Assembly (NCBI RefSeq): GCF_030323145.1
Contig: NZ_CP100470.1
Location: 2,397,001-2,461,000 of the forward strand
DNA from: Mesorhizobium sp. C432A
GTDB lineage: Bacteria; Pseudomonadota; Alphaproteobacteria; Rhizobiales; Rhizobiaceae
Reading direction: 5' to 3'
Length of the DNA: 64,000 bases
In this document: positions 9,007 to 16,659 of the stretch, one piece after another
Layout of the letters: every line of letters starts with the position of its first letter
Position numbering within the stretch: the stretch's first letter is position 1
Made by a program: the position numbers and the translations under genes
The notes under the pieces: generated by a model
Databases searched by the model: none
What the model was told of the DNA's origin: nothing
The model's input: only the letters and a program-made list of their open reading frames with translations

Positions 9007-9576
9007 TCATGACGCTCTCCGCTTGTTGAAAGGCACGACATTCGATCCGTGTTCGTTGTCCACGGCTCCCTCTTCTCTTGGGGTAATCATTGAGGGGGAA
9101 TAGGCGGCAGATTTTGCCGGGACAGACCGGCAGATTTTGCCGGGACAAACCGGGTTCTGTCCTGGCAGATTTTGCAGGGACAAATCGGCCCTTTTCGTCG
9201 CTTTTTTCTGGCGCTCGACTTCCTTGTGATAGCTGGTCATTGCGTCAGCGTGCTGCCTCGCTTCGTCGCGCCAAGGGTTAATCAGTCTATAGGTTGAGAC
9301 CTTGCCGCCAGATTTGGCCGGCGTCAGATAAGCCCGCCCCGCGTCGTTTTTGCCGAGCAGACGACCGCGACTGATCCGAAACTGCCTGTCCCCCAAACCT
9401 GTCAGCGCTTGAGCCCGTGTGGACGCCAGCCACGTCTTGCACGACGGCCAGGCCATAACCGCCACATAGGCGGCGAGGACCTTAAAGTCTGCCGGCGTCA
9501 GCGTTGGATCAATGTTGGCCGTCTCGATAAGATCGAGCTTGAACGAGGCTTTCGAGCGATCCAGTTCTTCTTTCAT
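9007..9576 (-). CDS. Winged-helix replication-type protein with internal iterons
   Basis: This 189-residue protein has a helix-turn-helix part from about residue 25 to 100 (TPADFKVLAAYVAVMAW, then GLGDRQFRISRGRL), as seen in phage and plasmid initiators. A linker with repeats read out of phase follows. It is the last gene of a leftward operon after helicase and Toprim genes and overlaps the latter by four bases. By analogy with lambda O, whose gene contains the origin, this could be the initiator. That role is inferred from position, fold pattern and the repeats. Confidence 0.6.
   Translation of the reverse strand: MKEELDRSKASFKLDLIETANIDPTLTPADFKVLAAYVAVMAWPSCKTWLASTRAQALTGLGDRQFRISRGRLLGKNDAGRAYLTPAKSGGKVSTYRLINPWRDEARQHADAMTSYHKEVERQKKATKRADLSLQNLPGQNPVCPGKICRSVPAKSAAYSPSMITPREEGAVDNEHGSNVVPFNKRRAS
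9106..9182. repeat. Three 19-bp iteron-like repeats
   Basis: GGCAGATTTTGCCGGGACA occurs at 9106-9124 and 9129-9147, with a one-mismatch copy (GCAGGGACA end) at 9164-9182. Start spacings are 23 and 35 bases, neither a multiple of three, so the copies are read in different frames of the overlapping gene. Selection is therefore likely on the DNA rather than on the protein. A replication-origin iteron array is the favoured reading. Confidence 0.75.
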
Positions 9577-10490
9577 GCGACGTCTCGCATCGCCATAATG
9601 CCGGTCAGGCAGCGCTGCACTGCGAAGATGCTCGTTCGCTGATGCAGATCGTTGAAGTCTGTCCCCATGTCTGGCGGCATGCCAAAGGGCAGCGACGTTT
9701 TTCGGGCGTAGTATTCGCTGGCGCCGAGGCCATCGAACTGCTTCAGCGGCTTGTCATTCTCTGCGGCGATGAACACGCGCCCGGTGATGGTGCTGGCGAT
9801 CGGCACGATGTTCGCGGCCGAAAAGCAGCAGAGGATGGTCGGTCTGACTTTGATGCCCTGCAGAGCTGCGCGGACGGAAAGACCTGTTGCGTAGCCTTCG
9901 CAGAGCCACGTATCGACGCCGGTGCTGATCCTGTGCGCAGCGCCCCATGTGGCCCCACCAAAAAGGAACTTTTTCGTACCGTCTTCCCAGATCAGTTGTA
10001 CCGACACCACTTGGCCGCCGATGCGAGCCGGGATAACCATCGCGGACGAACAACTGGCATCGGGCACGAGATAATCGCCGGCGATCCGGCGGACGTCTTC
10101 CGCCCGGATCACCATGGCCTTTTCGTCACGAAACCCTTTCGCGGCCAGGTAGGGGTGCGCGGCGATCTTGGCCGTGGCGATCATGTCCGACGCTAGTCGG
10201 GCAGCGCGTGCCGCGTCGGCCTGCTTCTTCCGCTTTGAAAACTCGATTTGCTTTGCGATCTTCTGGCGGTCGCGCTTCTCGACCTCGCCACCCATCCCGA
10301 CGGTAACAGTCTCGCCGGTTTGCCAGTTGAAGGCCGTGACGTGCGTTTCGTTGATGATGACCCGCCCGTCGCCCTTACCGTTCTTGCCGGATAGCGTGTC
10401 GGTGTGCAGCCACTTGCCGAAGCTGCGTTCCTTTGGCGGGATGATGCCGACCGAAGAGCAGGCGTTGTCGATCGCGTCTTCGATGCTCAT
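9573..10490 (-). CDS. Toprim-domain primase-like protein
   Basis: The 305-residue protein has an N-terminal part like phage and plasmid primases and a C-terminal Toprim fold. The Toprim acidic residue lies in CEGYATGLSV near residue 200. The metal-binding region follows as IAAENDKP and then MGTDFNDLHQ. It lacks an obvious N-terminal zinc ribbon and a fused helicase, but the next gene upstream encodes a helicase. Four-base overlaps on both sides indicate coupled translation. It probably makes primers for phage DNA replication. Confidence 0.85.
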   Translation of the reverse strand: MSIEDAIDNACSSVGIIPPKERSFGKWLHTDTLSGKNGKGDGRVIINETHVTAFNWQTGETVTVGMGGEVEKRDRQKIAKQIEFSKRKKQADAARAARLASDMIATAKIAAHPYLAAKGFRDEKAMVIRAEDVRRIAGDYLVPDASCSSAMVIPARIGGQVVSVQLIWEDGTKKFLFGGATWGAAHRISTGVDTWLCEGYATGLSVRAALQGIKVRPTILCCFSAANIVPIASTITGRVFIAAENDKPLKQFDGLGASEYYARKTSLPFGMPPDMGTDFNDLHQRTSIFAVQRCLTGIMAMRDVA

Positions 10491-12073
10491 GCCGCGCGCC
10501 TCGGCTTGTTGCGGAACCGTTTGATTTCACGCTCGACAAGCTGCCACTCGTCGACCTTCACACGGCTGTGTTCGCAGGCCGCATCGAACAGCCCATAGGG
10601 CAGCTTGCTGCCGGGGTAGATGCCGCGCCAAACGCCATAGGCCCACTTGCGAGACGATTCCTCGCCCTTGCGCCCATTGGACAGGCAATAGGCCAGCGCC
10701 GTGTTCCAGATCGACTTCGGATCTTCCAGGCACTTCGCGCGCAAGCCCTTTCGAGGCGCGAAGGCGTTCTTAATGCTGAAATCGAAATCGATCAGCTCGC
10801 CTTCAACGACTTGAATTTCGCCATACTTCGGTCGCTGCCAACCGCAGGAAAGGCAAGCGTCGTGATGGGGCTCCATTTGAAGCCCGCACTCACCGCAGAA
10901 GTATTTCTGTTTGACTTTCTCGTTTGGCTCCCGAGCTTCGCCGTCTTTCTTTTGCGCGCTCGACAGGCTGTCGACACCATGTTCGAACAGCCAGGCAGTA
11001 TCTTCAGCGAACGTGACGCAGTTGCCGGAGTGATCCAGCCACAGCCCGAAATCTTTGCCTTCGGAAATGCGCATCACGCGCCCAAGCTCTTGGATATGGG
11101 ACGAGAAGGATTTTCTGTAGGGCCGGCAGGAGATGCCGCACATCACATCAGGCACGTCGAAGCCTTTGGTCAGTACCGCGCAGGAAACGAGACCGTCGAT
11201 CGCGCTGTCAGGCTTGCGGAATTCCTCGATTTTGTCCCGCCGCTCTTTATCCGAGGCGTCCAGGTAGCTGATCTGTTGAAAGTTGAAGCCAGCCGCTGCG
11301 AACTGCCGGCATAGCTCTTCACCGTGGGCAACGGATGGTGAGAAGACGAGGGTCTTCACGGGACCGCCGAAATGCTTTTGCGTTTGCTGGACCCATGTGT
11401 GGATCACGTCGCCAATGATGGTTATGCCGCGCTGGCCGGCGTCGGTTTCGTCGTACTCGCCGGTGAACGCCTTCTTGGCGCCCTTCATGTCGGGCGTGAC
11501 GCAAGCCTTAATCTTGAGCGGCGTCAGCCAACCGTCGGCGAGGAGTTGATTTGTCGTCGCGCCGTTGACGAGAGCGTCCCAGTGGTCGGCCATACCGTCG
11601 GTGAACGGCGTCGCGGTCAGGCCGACAACGATGGAGTCTTTCGCGCGCTCGACCAGTTCGAGATTTGATTGATATTCGCAATGAGCCTCATCGACGATGA
11701 TGAGCTTCGGCAGCTCGCCATCCAGATATTTGCGCCGCCCTATCGTTTGCGCCGATGCCACCTGCACGGGCTTCGTCGGATCGGTCAGCCAGTGATCGGC
11801 CTGGATAATGCCGTGGTCGATGCCGTATTTTGCGAAGCGCTCGCTGGTCTGGTCGATCAGCGTGACGCGATCCACGATGAACCAGGCTCGAGAATTTTTG
11901 GCTTGGTTCTTGGTGACGAGATCGATTGCCGTCTCTGTTTTTCCGAACGCCGTCGGCGCCACCAGGATGATCCTACGCGCGCCTTCGCGGATACGCTGCC
12001 GCAAAAGCTCTTCTGTCCTGACTTGGTGAGGACGAAGCGATATCTGTTGATGGGCTGGCGGAAGCGCGTTCAC
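10487..12073 (-). CDS. Superfamily 2 DEAH helicase
   Basis: This 528-residue protein carries motif I (APTAFGKTE, near residue 40), motif II (IIVDEAH, near 125), motif III (GLTATPF) and a C-terminal helicase half ending in the ELGRVMRISEG region. A four-cysteine zinc site follows (CGECG and CLSCGW, about residues 395-415). It resembles the ResIII-type helicases of phage replication modules and lies between an unknown gene and the Toprim gene with four-base overlaps. It probably unwinds DNA at the phage origin. Confidence 0.88.
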   Translation of the reverse strand: MNALPPAHQQISLRPHQVRTEELLRQRIREGARRIILVAPTAFGKTETAIDLVTKNQAKNSRAWFIVDRVTLIDQTSERFAKYGIDHGIIQADHWLTDPTKPVQVASAQTIGRRKYLDGELPKLIIVDEAHCEYQSNLELVERAKDSIVVGLTATPFTDGMADHWDALVNGATTNQLLADGWLTPLKIKACVTPDMKGAKKAFTGEYDETDAGQRGITIIGDVIHTWVQQTQKHFGGPVKTLVFSPSVAHGEELCRQFAAAGFNFQQISYLDASDKERRDKIEEFRKPDSAIDGLVSCAVLTKGFDVPDVMCGISCRPYRKSFSSHIQELGRVMRISEGKDFGLWLDHSGNCVTFAEDTAWLFEHGVDSLSSAQKKDGEAREPNEKVKQKYFCGECGLQMEPHHDACLSCGWQRPKYGEIQVVEGELIDFDFSIKNAFAPRKGLRAKCLEDPKSIWNTALAYCLSNGRKGEESSRKWAYGVWRGIYPGSKLPYGLFDAACEHSRVKVDEWQLVEREIKRFRNKPRRAA

Positions 12074-12441
12074 ACCGCTACCCCCGGTGCTTCGTCAATC
12101 ATCCGGCCGCATGTCGTCAGGAACCACGACCAATCCATTTCCGAAACCCCGGCCGGCTTGGTCAGGGACAGATAGCGGGCGAACTGTTCAGCCCATTCCC
12201 GAGGCGCGCCACCTTCAAACTCGACGATCGCGGCACGCTCTTCGAATTCGATGTTCTCGTCCGAGCGCAGATATTCGGCGACGGCCTGACTGTTCTTGGT
12301 GATGTACGTTTTCGCGGATGCAGGCAGCTTCTTCGGGTTCACGATCCGCAGGGAGTTGTCGTCGAGCACGATGTTTGCGCCAAACGACCGCACTCTGTTG
12401 AAGAGATCGGCCACGTCAGCCAAGGGAAATAACCTCATCAT
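12070..12441 (-). CDS. Small early-operon protein, possibly TubC-docking-like
   Basis: The product of about 123 residues has an N-terminal stretch (VADLFNRVRSFGANIVLD, then LRIVNPKKLPASAK) that loosely resembles small helix-beta docking domains of the TubC type seen in some phage proteins. Two start choices exist: tandem ATGs at 12441, inside the upstream gene, or a GTG at 12414 just past its stop. Neither has a clear ribosome site. The C-terminal half contains a Trp-rich region (EMDWSWFLTTCGRM). Function unknown. Confidence 0.6.
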   Translation of the reverse strand: MMRLFPLADVADLFNRVRSFGANIVLDDNSLRIVNPKKLPASAKTYITKNSQAVAEYLRSDENIEFEERAAIVEFEGGAPREWAEQFARYLSLTKPAGVSEMDWSWFLTTCGRMIDEAPGVAV

Positions 12442-13294
12442 CCGAAGATTGCGGATCAAGGGGAATGACGACGTCGCCGGACCATCCGAGATCAGTGGCG
12501 CGCTTCTGCCACCCCTTTGCCCGCTTCATCCATCCGGCCTTGTCTTCGCTCTCCTGGATCAGCCGGGCGTTTAGGGTGCGAATTTCTTCGTCCTTGCCAG
12601 CGATCACGGCTTCGAAGCCGCCTTGCTGATACTGGACCCACATGTCGGCGAACTTTGCGTTTTCGGCCTTGAGCGCCGCGTTGTCCGCTTCCAGACCGCG
12701 CACCAGTTCTTCTAATTCAGACACACGGTCTACAGTCTCGACATTCGAGCCGTCGGCTTTGGCCTTCGCAACGGCGTCATGGCGGGCGGTGACATGCTGC
12801 TTGACGGCGTCGGGGAGCGCGGCGTGGGATCTATCGCGCTGGCGGTCGTGTTCGGCTTTCACTTTTTCTTTGGCGGCGCGCTTCTCCGCGATGACATCGG
12901 TGGCGGCCTTTTGTGGCGCTTCCCCCTGTTGCACGCGGGTCTTGATGTCGGCCGTCACTGACGAAAGGTCGGCTTTTATGTCTCGCGCCACAGCTTCCGA
13001 AATGTGTACAGATGTGGACAGATCACCGGTTGCCTCTGCGATTGCCGCAATGACGCGACCCTGATCAAGAAGCTGATAAGATCGGCTGCGGCTCAGGCTG
13101 AATTCGGCTCGGACGTAGGCTTCCCAGCTCGCATATTTCAGTGCCTTCCAAGCCTCACGCTCCTGAGCTTCGAGAAGCAGCGCCCAGGCACTATCGACGG
13201 CTTTGCGGATGCGCCCCGTAAGCGCTACCGCTTCTCTCTCAGTCAGTGAGCGGCCAGGTGCGACGGCGGTCTTCGCGGTCTTGTGGATCATCAT
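12416..13294 (-). CDS. Phage DNA-binding-type coiled-coil protein
   Basis: The 292-residue protein opens with a region containing AWKALKYASWEAYVRAEFSL and SRSRSYQLLDQGRVIAAI, a pattern shared by plasmid and phage ParB/KorB-like early proteins. A long charged coiled coil follows (about residues 140-260, including VSELEELVRGLEADNAALKA). It overlaps the upstream gene by four bases. A role in nucleoprotein assembly or regulation is plausible, but no specific function is assigned. Confidence 0.65.
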   Translation of the reverse strand: MMIHKTAKTAVAPGRSLTEREAVALTGRIRKAVDSAWALLLEAQEREAWKALKYASWEAYVRAEFSLSRSRSYQLLDQGRVIAAIAEATGDLSTSVHISEAVARDIKADLSSVTADIKTRVQQGEAPQKAATDVIAEKRAAKEKVKAEHDRQRDRSHAALPDAVKQHVTARHDAVAKAKADGSNVETVDRVSELEELVRGLEADNAALKAENAKFADMWVQYQQGGFEAVIAGKDEEIRTLNARLIQESEDKAGWMKRAKGWQKRATDLGWSGDVVIPLDPQSSDDEVISLG

Positions 13295-13605
13295 GCTGGT
13301 TCTTTCACCCCAAGCAGGCGGCGCAGTTCAGCATAAGCTTCCGCCAGCGAGGGTCCGGACGCCGTGACGCCCGATGCAATGTCGCGGATGATCACCGTAC
13401 CGTCGGCCGTCGTAATGTGCGTGTAAGCTGCGGACATGAAGTCGCGGACCTTCTTGGCCGTCTCCGGCCAGCAACGTCGGCCCTCACGCAAGCGCGTTAC
13501 GAACTTGGGATCGTTCAGAGCGATCAGACCTATGTTGGAATCCCGCACTTTCACTTTCGACTGGAAGGCAGCGATTTCCGAAATCAGTTCCGTCCTGGTG
13601 TCCAT
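13291..13605 (-). CDS. First early-operon gene, possible Cro-like regulator (104 aa)
   Basis: The ATG at 13605 begins MDTRTELISEIAAFQSKVKV. Longer upstream in-frame sequence crosses the operator region and was rejected. Residues 20-60 (IGLIALNDPKFVTRLREGRR) have the length and pattern of a short helix-turn-helix. The gene is transcribed divergently from the CI-like repressor, with operator-like repeats between them, which is the place of cro in lambdoid phages. A Cro-like role is inferred from position. Confidence 0.6.
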   Translation of the reverse strand: MDTRTELISEIAAFQSKVKVRDSNIGLIALNDPKFVTRLREGRRCWPETAKKVRDFMSAAYTHITTADGTVIIRDIASGVTASGPSLAEAYAELRRLLGVKEPA

Positions 13606-13718
13606 ATTCAGCCTCAAGGGGAAATTTCCCATTAACCAATAGGCTAGAACCTTAGTGACGGTCAAGGGGCGATAGGCTACAACCCCGCATACTTTTGAAT
13701 TCAAGGGGAAAAAACGCC
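13606..13718. promoter_or_regulatory. Divergent early/repressor operator region
   Basis: The octamer TCAAGGGG starts at 13614, 13662 and 13701. The first copy extends to a palindrome (GGGGAAATTTCCC, 13618-13630). The third (AAGGGGAAAAAACG) overlaps the ribosome site of the repressor, and the middle one is degenerate. TAGGCTA also occurs twice. The region lies between two divergent regulators, so these are probable binding sites of the phage repressor or its partner. Confidence 0.7.
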
Positions 13719-14393
13719 GTGGATAACGAGTGGGAAGCAAGATTTCGGGAACGGATGGCCGTCCAAGGCCACACAATGAAGTCGCTCTCCTTGGCTGCCG
13801 GTCTCAATGAATCGTTCGTTCGCGACATGCTCCAGAGAAAACGTCGGCCGAGTCTCGATAAGTTCTCGCGCCTCGTCGCGATCCTTGGAACGACAGTCGC
13901 CGACATCATGGGGGAGGACAGCGCGGGTTCTGACGGTGGCGCTCGCCAGGTGCCCCTTATGGGCTATATAGGCGCCGGCGCTGAGGTAGAGCCGGACTTT
14001 GAACAGGTTCCAGACGAAGGGCTAGACCAGATTCCTGTTCCCTTTGCTTTGCCTGGCGACATGATCGCGTTTGAGGTGCGCGGGAATTCAATGCTGCCGC
14101 AGTTTCGAGACGGAGCTGTTCTAATCGTATTTCGCGAGCAGCGGAGATCGCTGGAGAGCTTCTACGGCGAGGAAGCTGCCGTTCGAACGAGTGACGGCCG
14201 CCGGTTCATCAAGACGATTTTTCGCGGCAACCAGAAAGACCGCGTCAACCTCATGTCATGGAACGCGCAACCGATAGAGAACGTCCACTTGGCCTGGGTC
14301 GGAGAAATCTTCACCGTATTCCCGCCGAAGTCGCTGCACCGCGTGGCCAAGCAGGGTGGCATCCAAGGCAATTTGCGTCTTAAGAGCGCGTAA
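13719..14393 (+). CDS. CI/LexA-type phage repressor
   Basis: The GTG at 13719 follows AAGGGGAAAA and gives 224 residues. A TTG at 13695 is the alternative start. Residues 1-65 form an XRE helix-turn-helix (SLAAGLNESFVRDMLQRKRR). The C-terminal S24 peptidase domain has the catalytic serine at 124 (RGNSMLPQF) and lysine at 165 (RRFIKTIF). An Ala-Gly pair at 86-87 (GYIGAGAEV) is a plausible self-cleavage site. It should hold the lysogenic state and be cleaved on DNA damage with RecA. Confidence 0.92.
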   Translation: MDNEWEARFRERMAVQGHTMKSLSLAAGLNESFVRDMLQRKRRPSLDKFSRLVAILGTTVADIMGEDSAGSDGGARQVPLMGYIGAGAEVEPDFEQVPDEGLDQIPVPFALPGDMIAFEVRGNSMLPQFRDGAVLIVFREQRRSLESFYGEEAAVRTSDGRRFIKTIFRGNQKDRVNLMSWNAQPIENVHLAWVGEIFTVFPPKSLHRVAKQGGIQGNLRLKSA

Positions 14394-14436
14394 GGGGAAA
14401 TAACCTATTGACTTAAGGGGAAATTACCCCCTTAAT
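14392..14436. promoter_or_regulatory. Second operator cluster downstream of repressor
   Basis: Two close copies of the operator-like site follow the repressor stop: AAGGGGAAATAACCT at 14392-14406 and AAGGGGAAATTACCC at 14415-14429. The second sits in a nearly perfect palindrome, TTAAGGGG facing CCCCTTAA. The next rightward gene starts at 14465, so the repressor probably also controls this rightward transcript. Confidence 0.7.
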
Positions 14437-14464
14437 CTGGCTTCGTCAACTGATGGAGCTCATA

Positions 14465-14815
14465 ATGAATGCCCTTCTTCCCGAAGCATGGACTGTGCTT
14501 GGCGTCACCGCCGCGATCATCACTCACAAGGCTGCAGTCATGGCTGACGAAGCCATGTTCGATGCGGATGGCAACTGCTTGGATGCTGTCGCAGTGCTCG
14601 ACACAGAGGCGGCCGAGGCAAAGGCCTTCAAGTCGATGGTCGGCGCGCCTTGCTCCTCGCCGGCCGATGTCGCGGCCAAGGTCGAGTACATGCTCAACGG
14701 CGCGATCGGGAACCGGTCGAGTCTGATTGACTACCTCGCTGAATACAGCGACGGCGACGGGGATCTTACCCGCCGCCTTTTGCGGTCGTTCGCACCGTCG
14801 GCAGGTGCGCTCTGA
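14465..14815 (+). CDS. Phage protein of unknown function (116 aa)
   Basis: The ATG at 14465 has a GGAG site six bases before it; an ATG at 14453 lacks one. The product begins MNALLPEAWTVLGVTAAIIT and is acidic, with a mixed Ala-rich helical middle. It is the first gene right of the repressor, just after the second operator cluster, so it is probably repressed in the lysogen or read through from the repressor. No family is recognised. Confidence 0.6.
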   Translation: MNALLPEAWTVLGVTAAIITHKAAVMADEAMFDADGNCLDAVAVLDTEAAEAKAFKSMVGAPCSSPADVAAKVEYMLNGAIGNRSSLIDYLAEYSDGDGDLTRRLLRSFAPSAGAL

Positions 14816-14855
14816 TGGACACCGAGTTGGCTGTCCTTGCTGGAAGGTTGTGCTG

Positions 14856-15263
14856 CTACTTTTTCCCCATGACCACACTCAGGAGCACTTCACGCATTTG
14901 AGGGGGCAGCAGGCTTTGATCCCGAATGCCAAAATTCAGAAGGACGCGCTTGTTACCTATGGCCGATTCCCAGACCCCCAAATTCGGATGTATTTTCTTG
15001 GCCGCTTCATCCGCAGCGCGGATCAGCTTTGCGTGCGCGCGAAGGTCGGCAGCGTCATCTTCGACTATTGGCGAGATCCACGTTTCGAAAAATGCATTCT
15101 GGTCGAACTCGATCGGCGCCGGATATTTTTCCTCCAGGGTGGCGACCACTTCGGCGTTCATCGAACGATTGTTTCGGTCCGCCGCATCGCGAATGCGATC
15201 TCGCATTCCTTCGGGCAGTCGGACCACAAATTGTTCAGCGCCGCGTCCGGGTTTTTTGGCCAT
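14856..15263 (-). CDS. Arc-family ribbon-helix-helix DNA-binding protein
   Basis: The 135-residue product starts MAKKPGRGAEQFVVRLPEGM. The first 50 residues match the Arc/Mnt pattern: a beta strand (QFVVRLP), then the helices MRDRIRDAADRNNRS and MNAEVVATLEE. The remaining 85 residues are an unrecognised C-terminal domain, possibly for oligomerisation or partner binding. An upstream ATG at 15299 lies among the operator palindromes and was rejected. It is divergent from a second ribbon-helix-helix gene. Confidence 0.8.
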   Translation of the reverse strand: MAKKPGRGAEQFVVRLPEGMRDRIRDAADRNNRSMNAEVVATLEEKYPAPIEFDQNAFFETWISPIVEDDAADLRAHAKLIRAADEAAKKIHPNLGVWESAIGNKRVLLNFGIRDQSLLPPQMREVLLSVVMGKK

Positions 15264-15285
15264 CTCGGTTATCCACAGGCAAGTG

Positions 15286-15361
15286 ATATTACCGTGCAAT
15301 TAGTGCTTGCCCGGCCAGTCAGTCAATCGATATTACGGTGCTATTGATCTTACCGTAATAT
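15286..15361. promoter_or_regulatory. Palindromic operators between divergent RHH genes
   Basis: A perfect nine-base inverted repeat, ATATTACGG (15330-15338) and CCGTAATAT (15353-15361), is accompanied by a related half-site ATATTACCG at 15286-15294. They lie between two divergent ribbon-helix-helix genes, as expected for autoregulated Arc-type repressors. Confidence 0.75.
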
Positions 15362-15392
15362 TATGGTTAAGATCAGGGAAAGGAGGATCGAA

Positions 15393-15566
15393 GTGTCTAG
15401 GACGGACCCGAAATTTTTGGTTCGCTTGCCGGCAGACGTGAAGGCTTTCATCGCCTCACAAGCCGCGCGGAATGGAAGTTCTCAAAATTCTGAAATTGTG
15501 CGGTGCATCCGCGACCGGATTGACCAAACGAAAACGGCGACCACCCAGCCCGCCAAGGCAAAGTAG
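15393..15566 (+). CDS. Short Arc-like ribbon-helix-helix protein (57 aa)
   Basis: The GTG at 15393 is chosen because AAAGGAGG precedes it by six bases. An ATG at 15363 would add ten residues but lies in the operator. The product has FLVRLPADVKAFIASQAARN followed by a second helix with SEIVRCIRDRI, a minimal Arc fold. It resembles the N-terminal domain of the divergent neighbour but lacks its C-terminal domain, so the two may compete for the same sites. Confidence 0.75.
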   Translation: MSRTDPKFLVRLPADVKAFIASQAARNGSSQNSEIVRCIRDRIDQTKTATTQPAKAK

Positions 15567-15635
15567 TCGCCGTCCTGAAGAATGAACCGCCCGCCAAGGC
15601 GGCTCCCCTGAAGCGTCACACAGATGGAGATCAAA

Positions 15636-16052
15636 GTGACACAGCATGCAAATAGCACGGTAAACGTGAAAGTTCCAGTCCAGCCGGTCCGTAAGGTGCC
15701 GCACGAGGCCGATACCCTGTCTTTCATGCATCGCAAGATGCCGGCCGGCAGCGGAATATGCTACTGGAACATCGAGTCCAGCGGCCATTTCGGCAAGGAC
15801 TGCGACAAGGGCCACGAATTGGCCCGCGAGTATCTCGACTATATCGGGCGCCACCCGACCAACGGCGCTACCACGCTGCTCGGATGCATCGTCAACGACA
15901 TGGTGCGCCTCAGGCAGGAAGAGCGCTTGCCGTCCCGCAACCACTTGACCGGGGTAGAAATCGGCTTCCTTGGCGAGGTCAATCGCTACGCAATGGCCAC
16001 GATGGTCGCCATGGTCAAGACGAAGGGCAACCCGGAAGGTGGTGTGGCATGA
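15636..16052 (+). CDS. Phage protein of unknown function (138 aa)
   Basis: The GTG at 15636 has GGAG six bases upstream; the ATG at 15624 does not. The protein has a beta-rich N-terminus (NSTVNVKVPVQPVRKVP) and a middle with CYWNIESSGHFGKDCDKG, then helices. Its stop overlaps the next start as ATGA. It belongs to a chain of coupled small genes leading to excisionase and integrase. Not recognised. Confidence 0.65.
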   Translation: MTQHANSTVNVKVPVQPVRKVPHEADTLSFMHRKMPAGSGICYWNIESSGHFGKDCDKGHELAREYLDYIGRHPTNGATTLLGCIVNDMVRLRQEERLPSRNHLTGVEIGFLGEVNRYAMATMVAMVKTKGNPEGGVA

Positions 16053-16408
16053 CCCGCCCCGCTCATCCCCTTGGCTTCAAGACTGAGAAGCTGACGCTGG
16101 CACAGCTGATCGCGCTCGATGACGCATTGCAGACCGCCTCAAATGTCCTGTCCGGCTTGCAGGAGCAACCACGCTTTGGGAACGTGGCGGGCGAAATCCT
16201 GGATGATTTCAGGACCAACATCGGTTTTGAGCAAGAGACGATCCGAGACATCGCTTCAAAGCTGCCCGTGGTCAGCACGAACGATCGGGACATTAAGTTT
16301 GCGCTATTGGCCCGCATGTGGGTCGACCAAAGCGAAAGCCCCTCGACTACGATACGGGAGCTGGCGAGGATTATGGCTGATGTCGAGTGGAAAGGCGGTG
16401 CCAAATGA
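16049..16408 (+). CDS. Phage protein of unknown function (119 aa)
   Basis: The start is set by the ATGA overlap with the preceding stop. The product begins MTRPAHPLGFKTEKLTLAQL and is mostly helical. It ends near MADVEWKGGAK and overlaps the next gene by four bases. No domain is recognised. The tight coupling shows it is a real member of the operon. Confidence 0.65.
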   Translation: MTRPAHPLGFKTEKLTLAQLIALDDALQTASNVLSGLQEQPRFGNVAGEILDDFRTNIGFEQETIRDIASKLPVVSTNDRDIKFALLARMWVDQSESPSTTIRELARIMADVEWKGGAK

Positions 16409-16659
16409 AGGCCCCGACCGACAATCTCGACGATCTGCAGAGCGACATTGCGCACCTGTCGGAAGTCATGGACATCATCGTCGAGACTTTGCTCGACACC
16501 CCCCGGTTCGATGGGTCGAACAAGTTGCTTGATCGCTCCATCGCCCTATCGTGGATCGCGCGTGACATGGCTGACATGCTGAGAACCGAGGCTGACCTTT
16601 GCCACCAGCGCGTCCTTCAAGAAGCGCGTGCTCGCAAGCGCGGAGGATCGTTGCAGTGA
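16405..16659 (+). CDS. Small helical phage protein (84 aa)
   Basis: This gene starts by ATGA overlap at 16405 and ends in a GTGA overlap with the excisionase-like gene. The product begins MKAPTDNLDDLQSDIAHLSE and is almost entirely helical, with an Arg/Ala-rich tail. No family is recognised. Confidence 0.65.
   Translation: MKAPTDNLDDLQSDIAHLSEVMDIIVETLLDTPRFDGSNKLLDRSIALSWIARDMADMLRTEADLCHQRVLQEARARKRGGSLQ

Noticed and set aside
8684..9148. Minus-strand frame of about 154 codons between the late regulator and the replication genes
   Set aside because: It overlaps the DUF982 gene and the iteron-bearing gene in other frames and shows no start signal or family features.
12422..12467. Two more AAGGGG/AAGGGAAAT operator-like sites in the early operon
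   Set aside because: They lie inside codons of a coding sequence with no promoter context, and similar words occur elsewhere by chance, for example near 56080.
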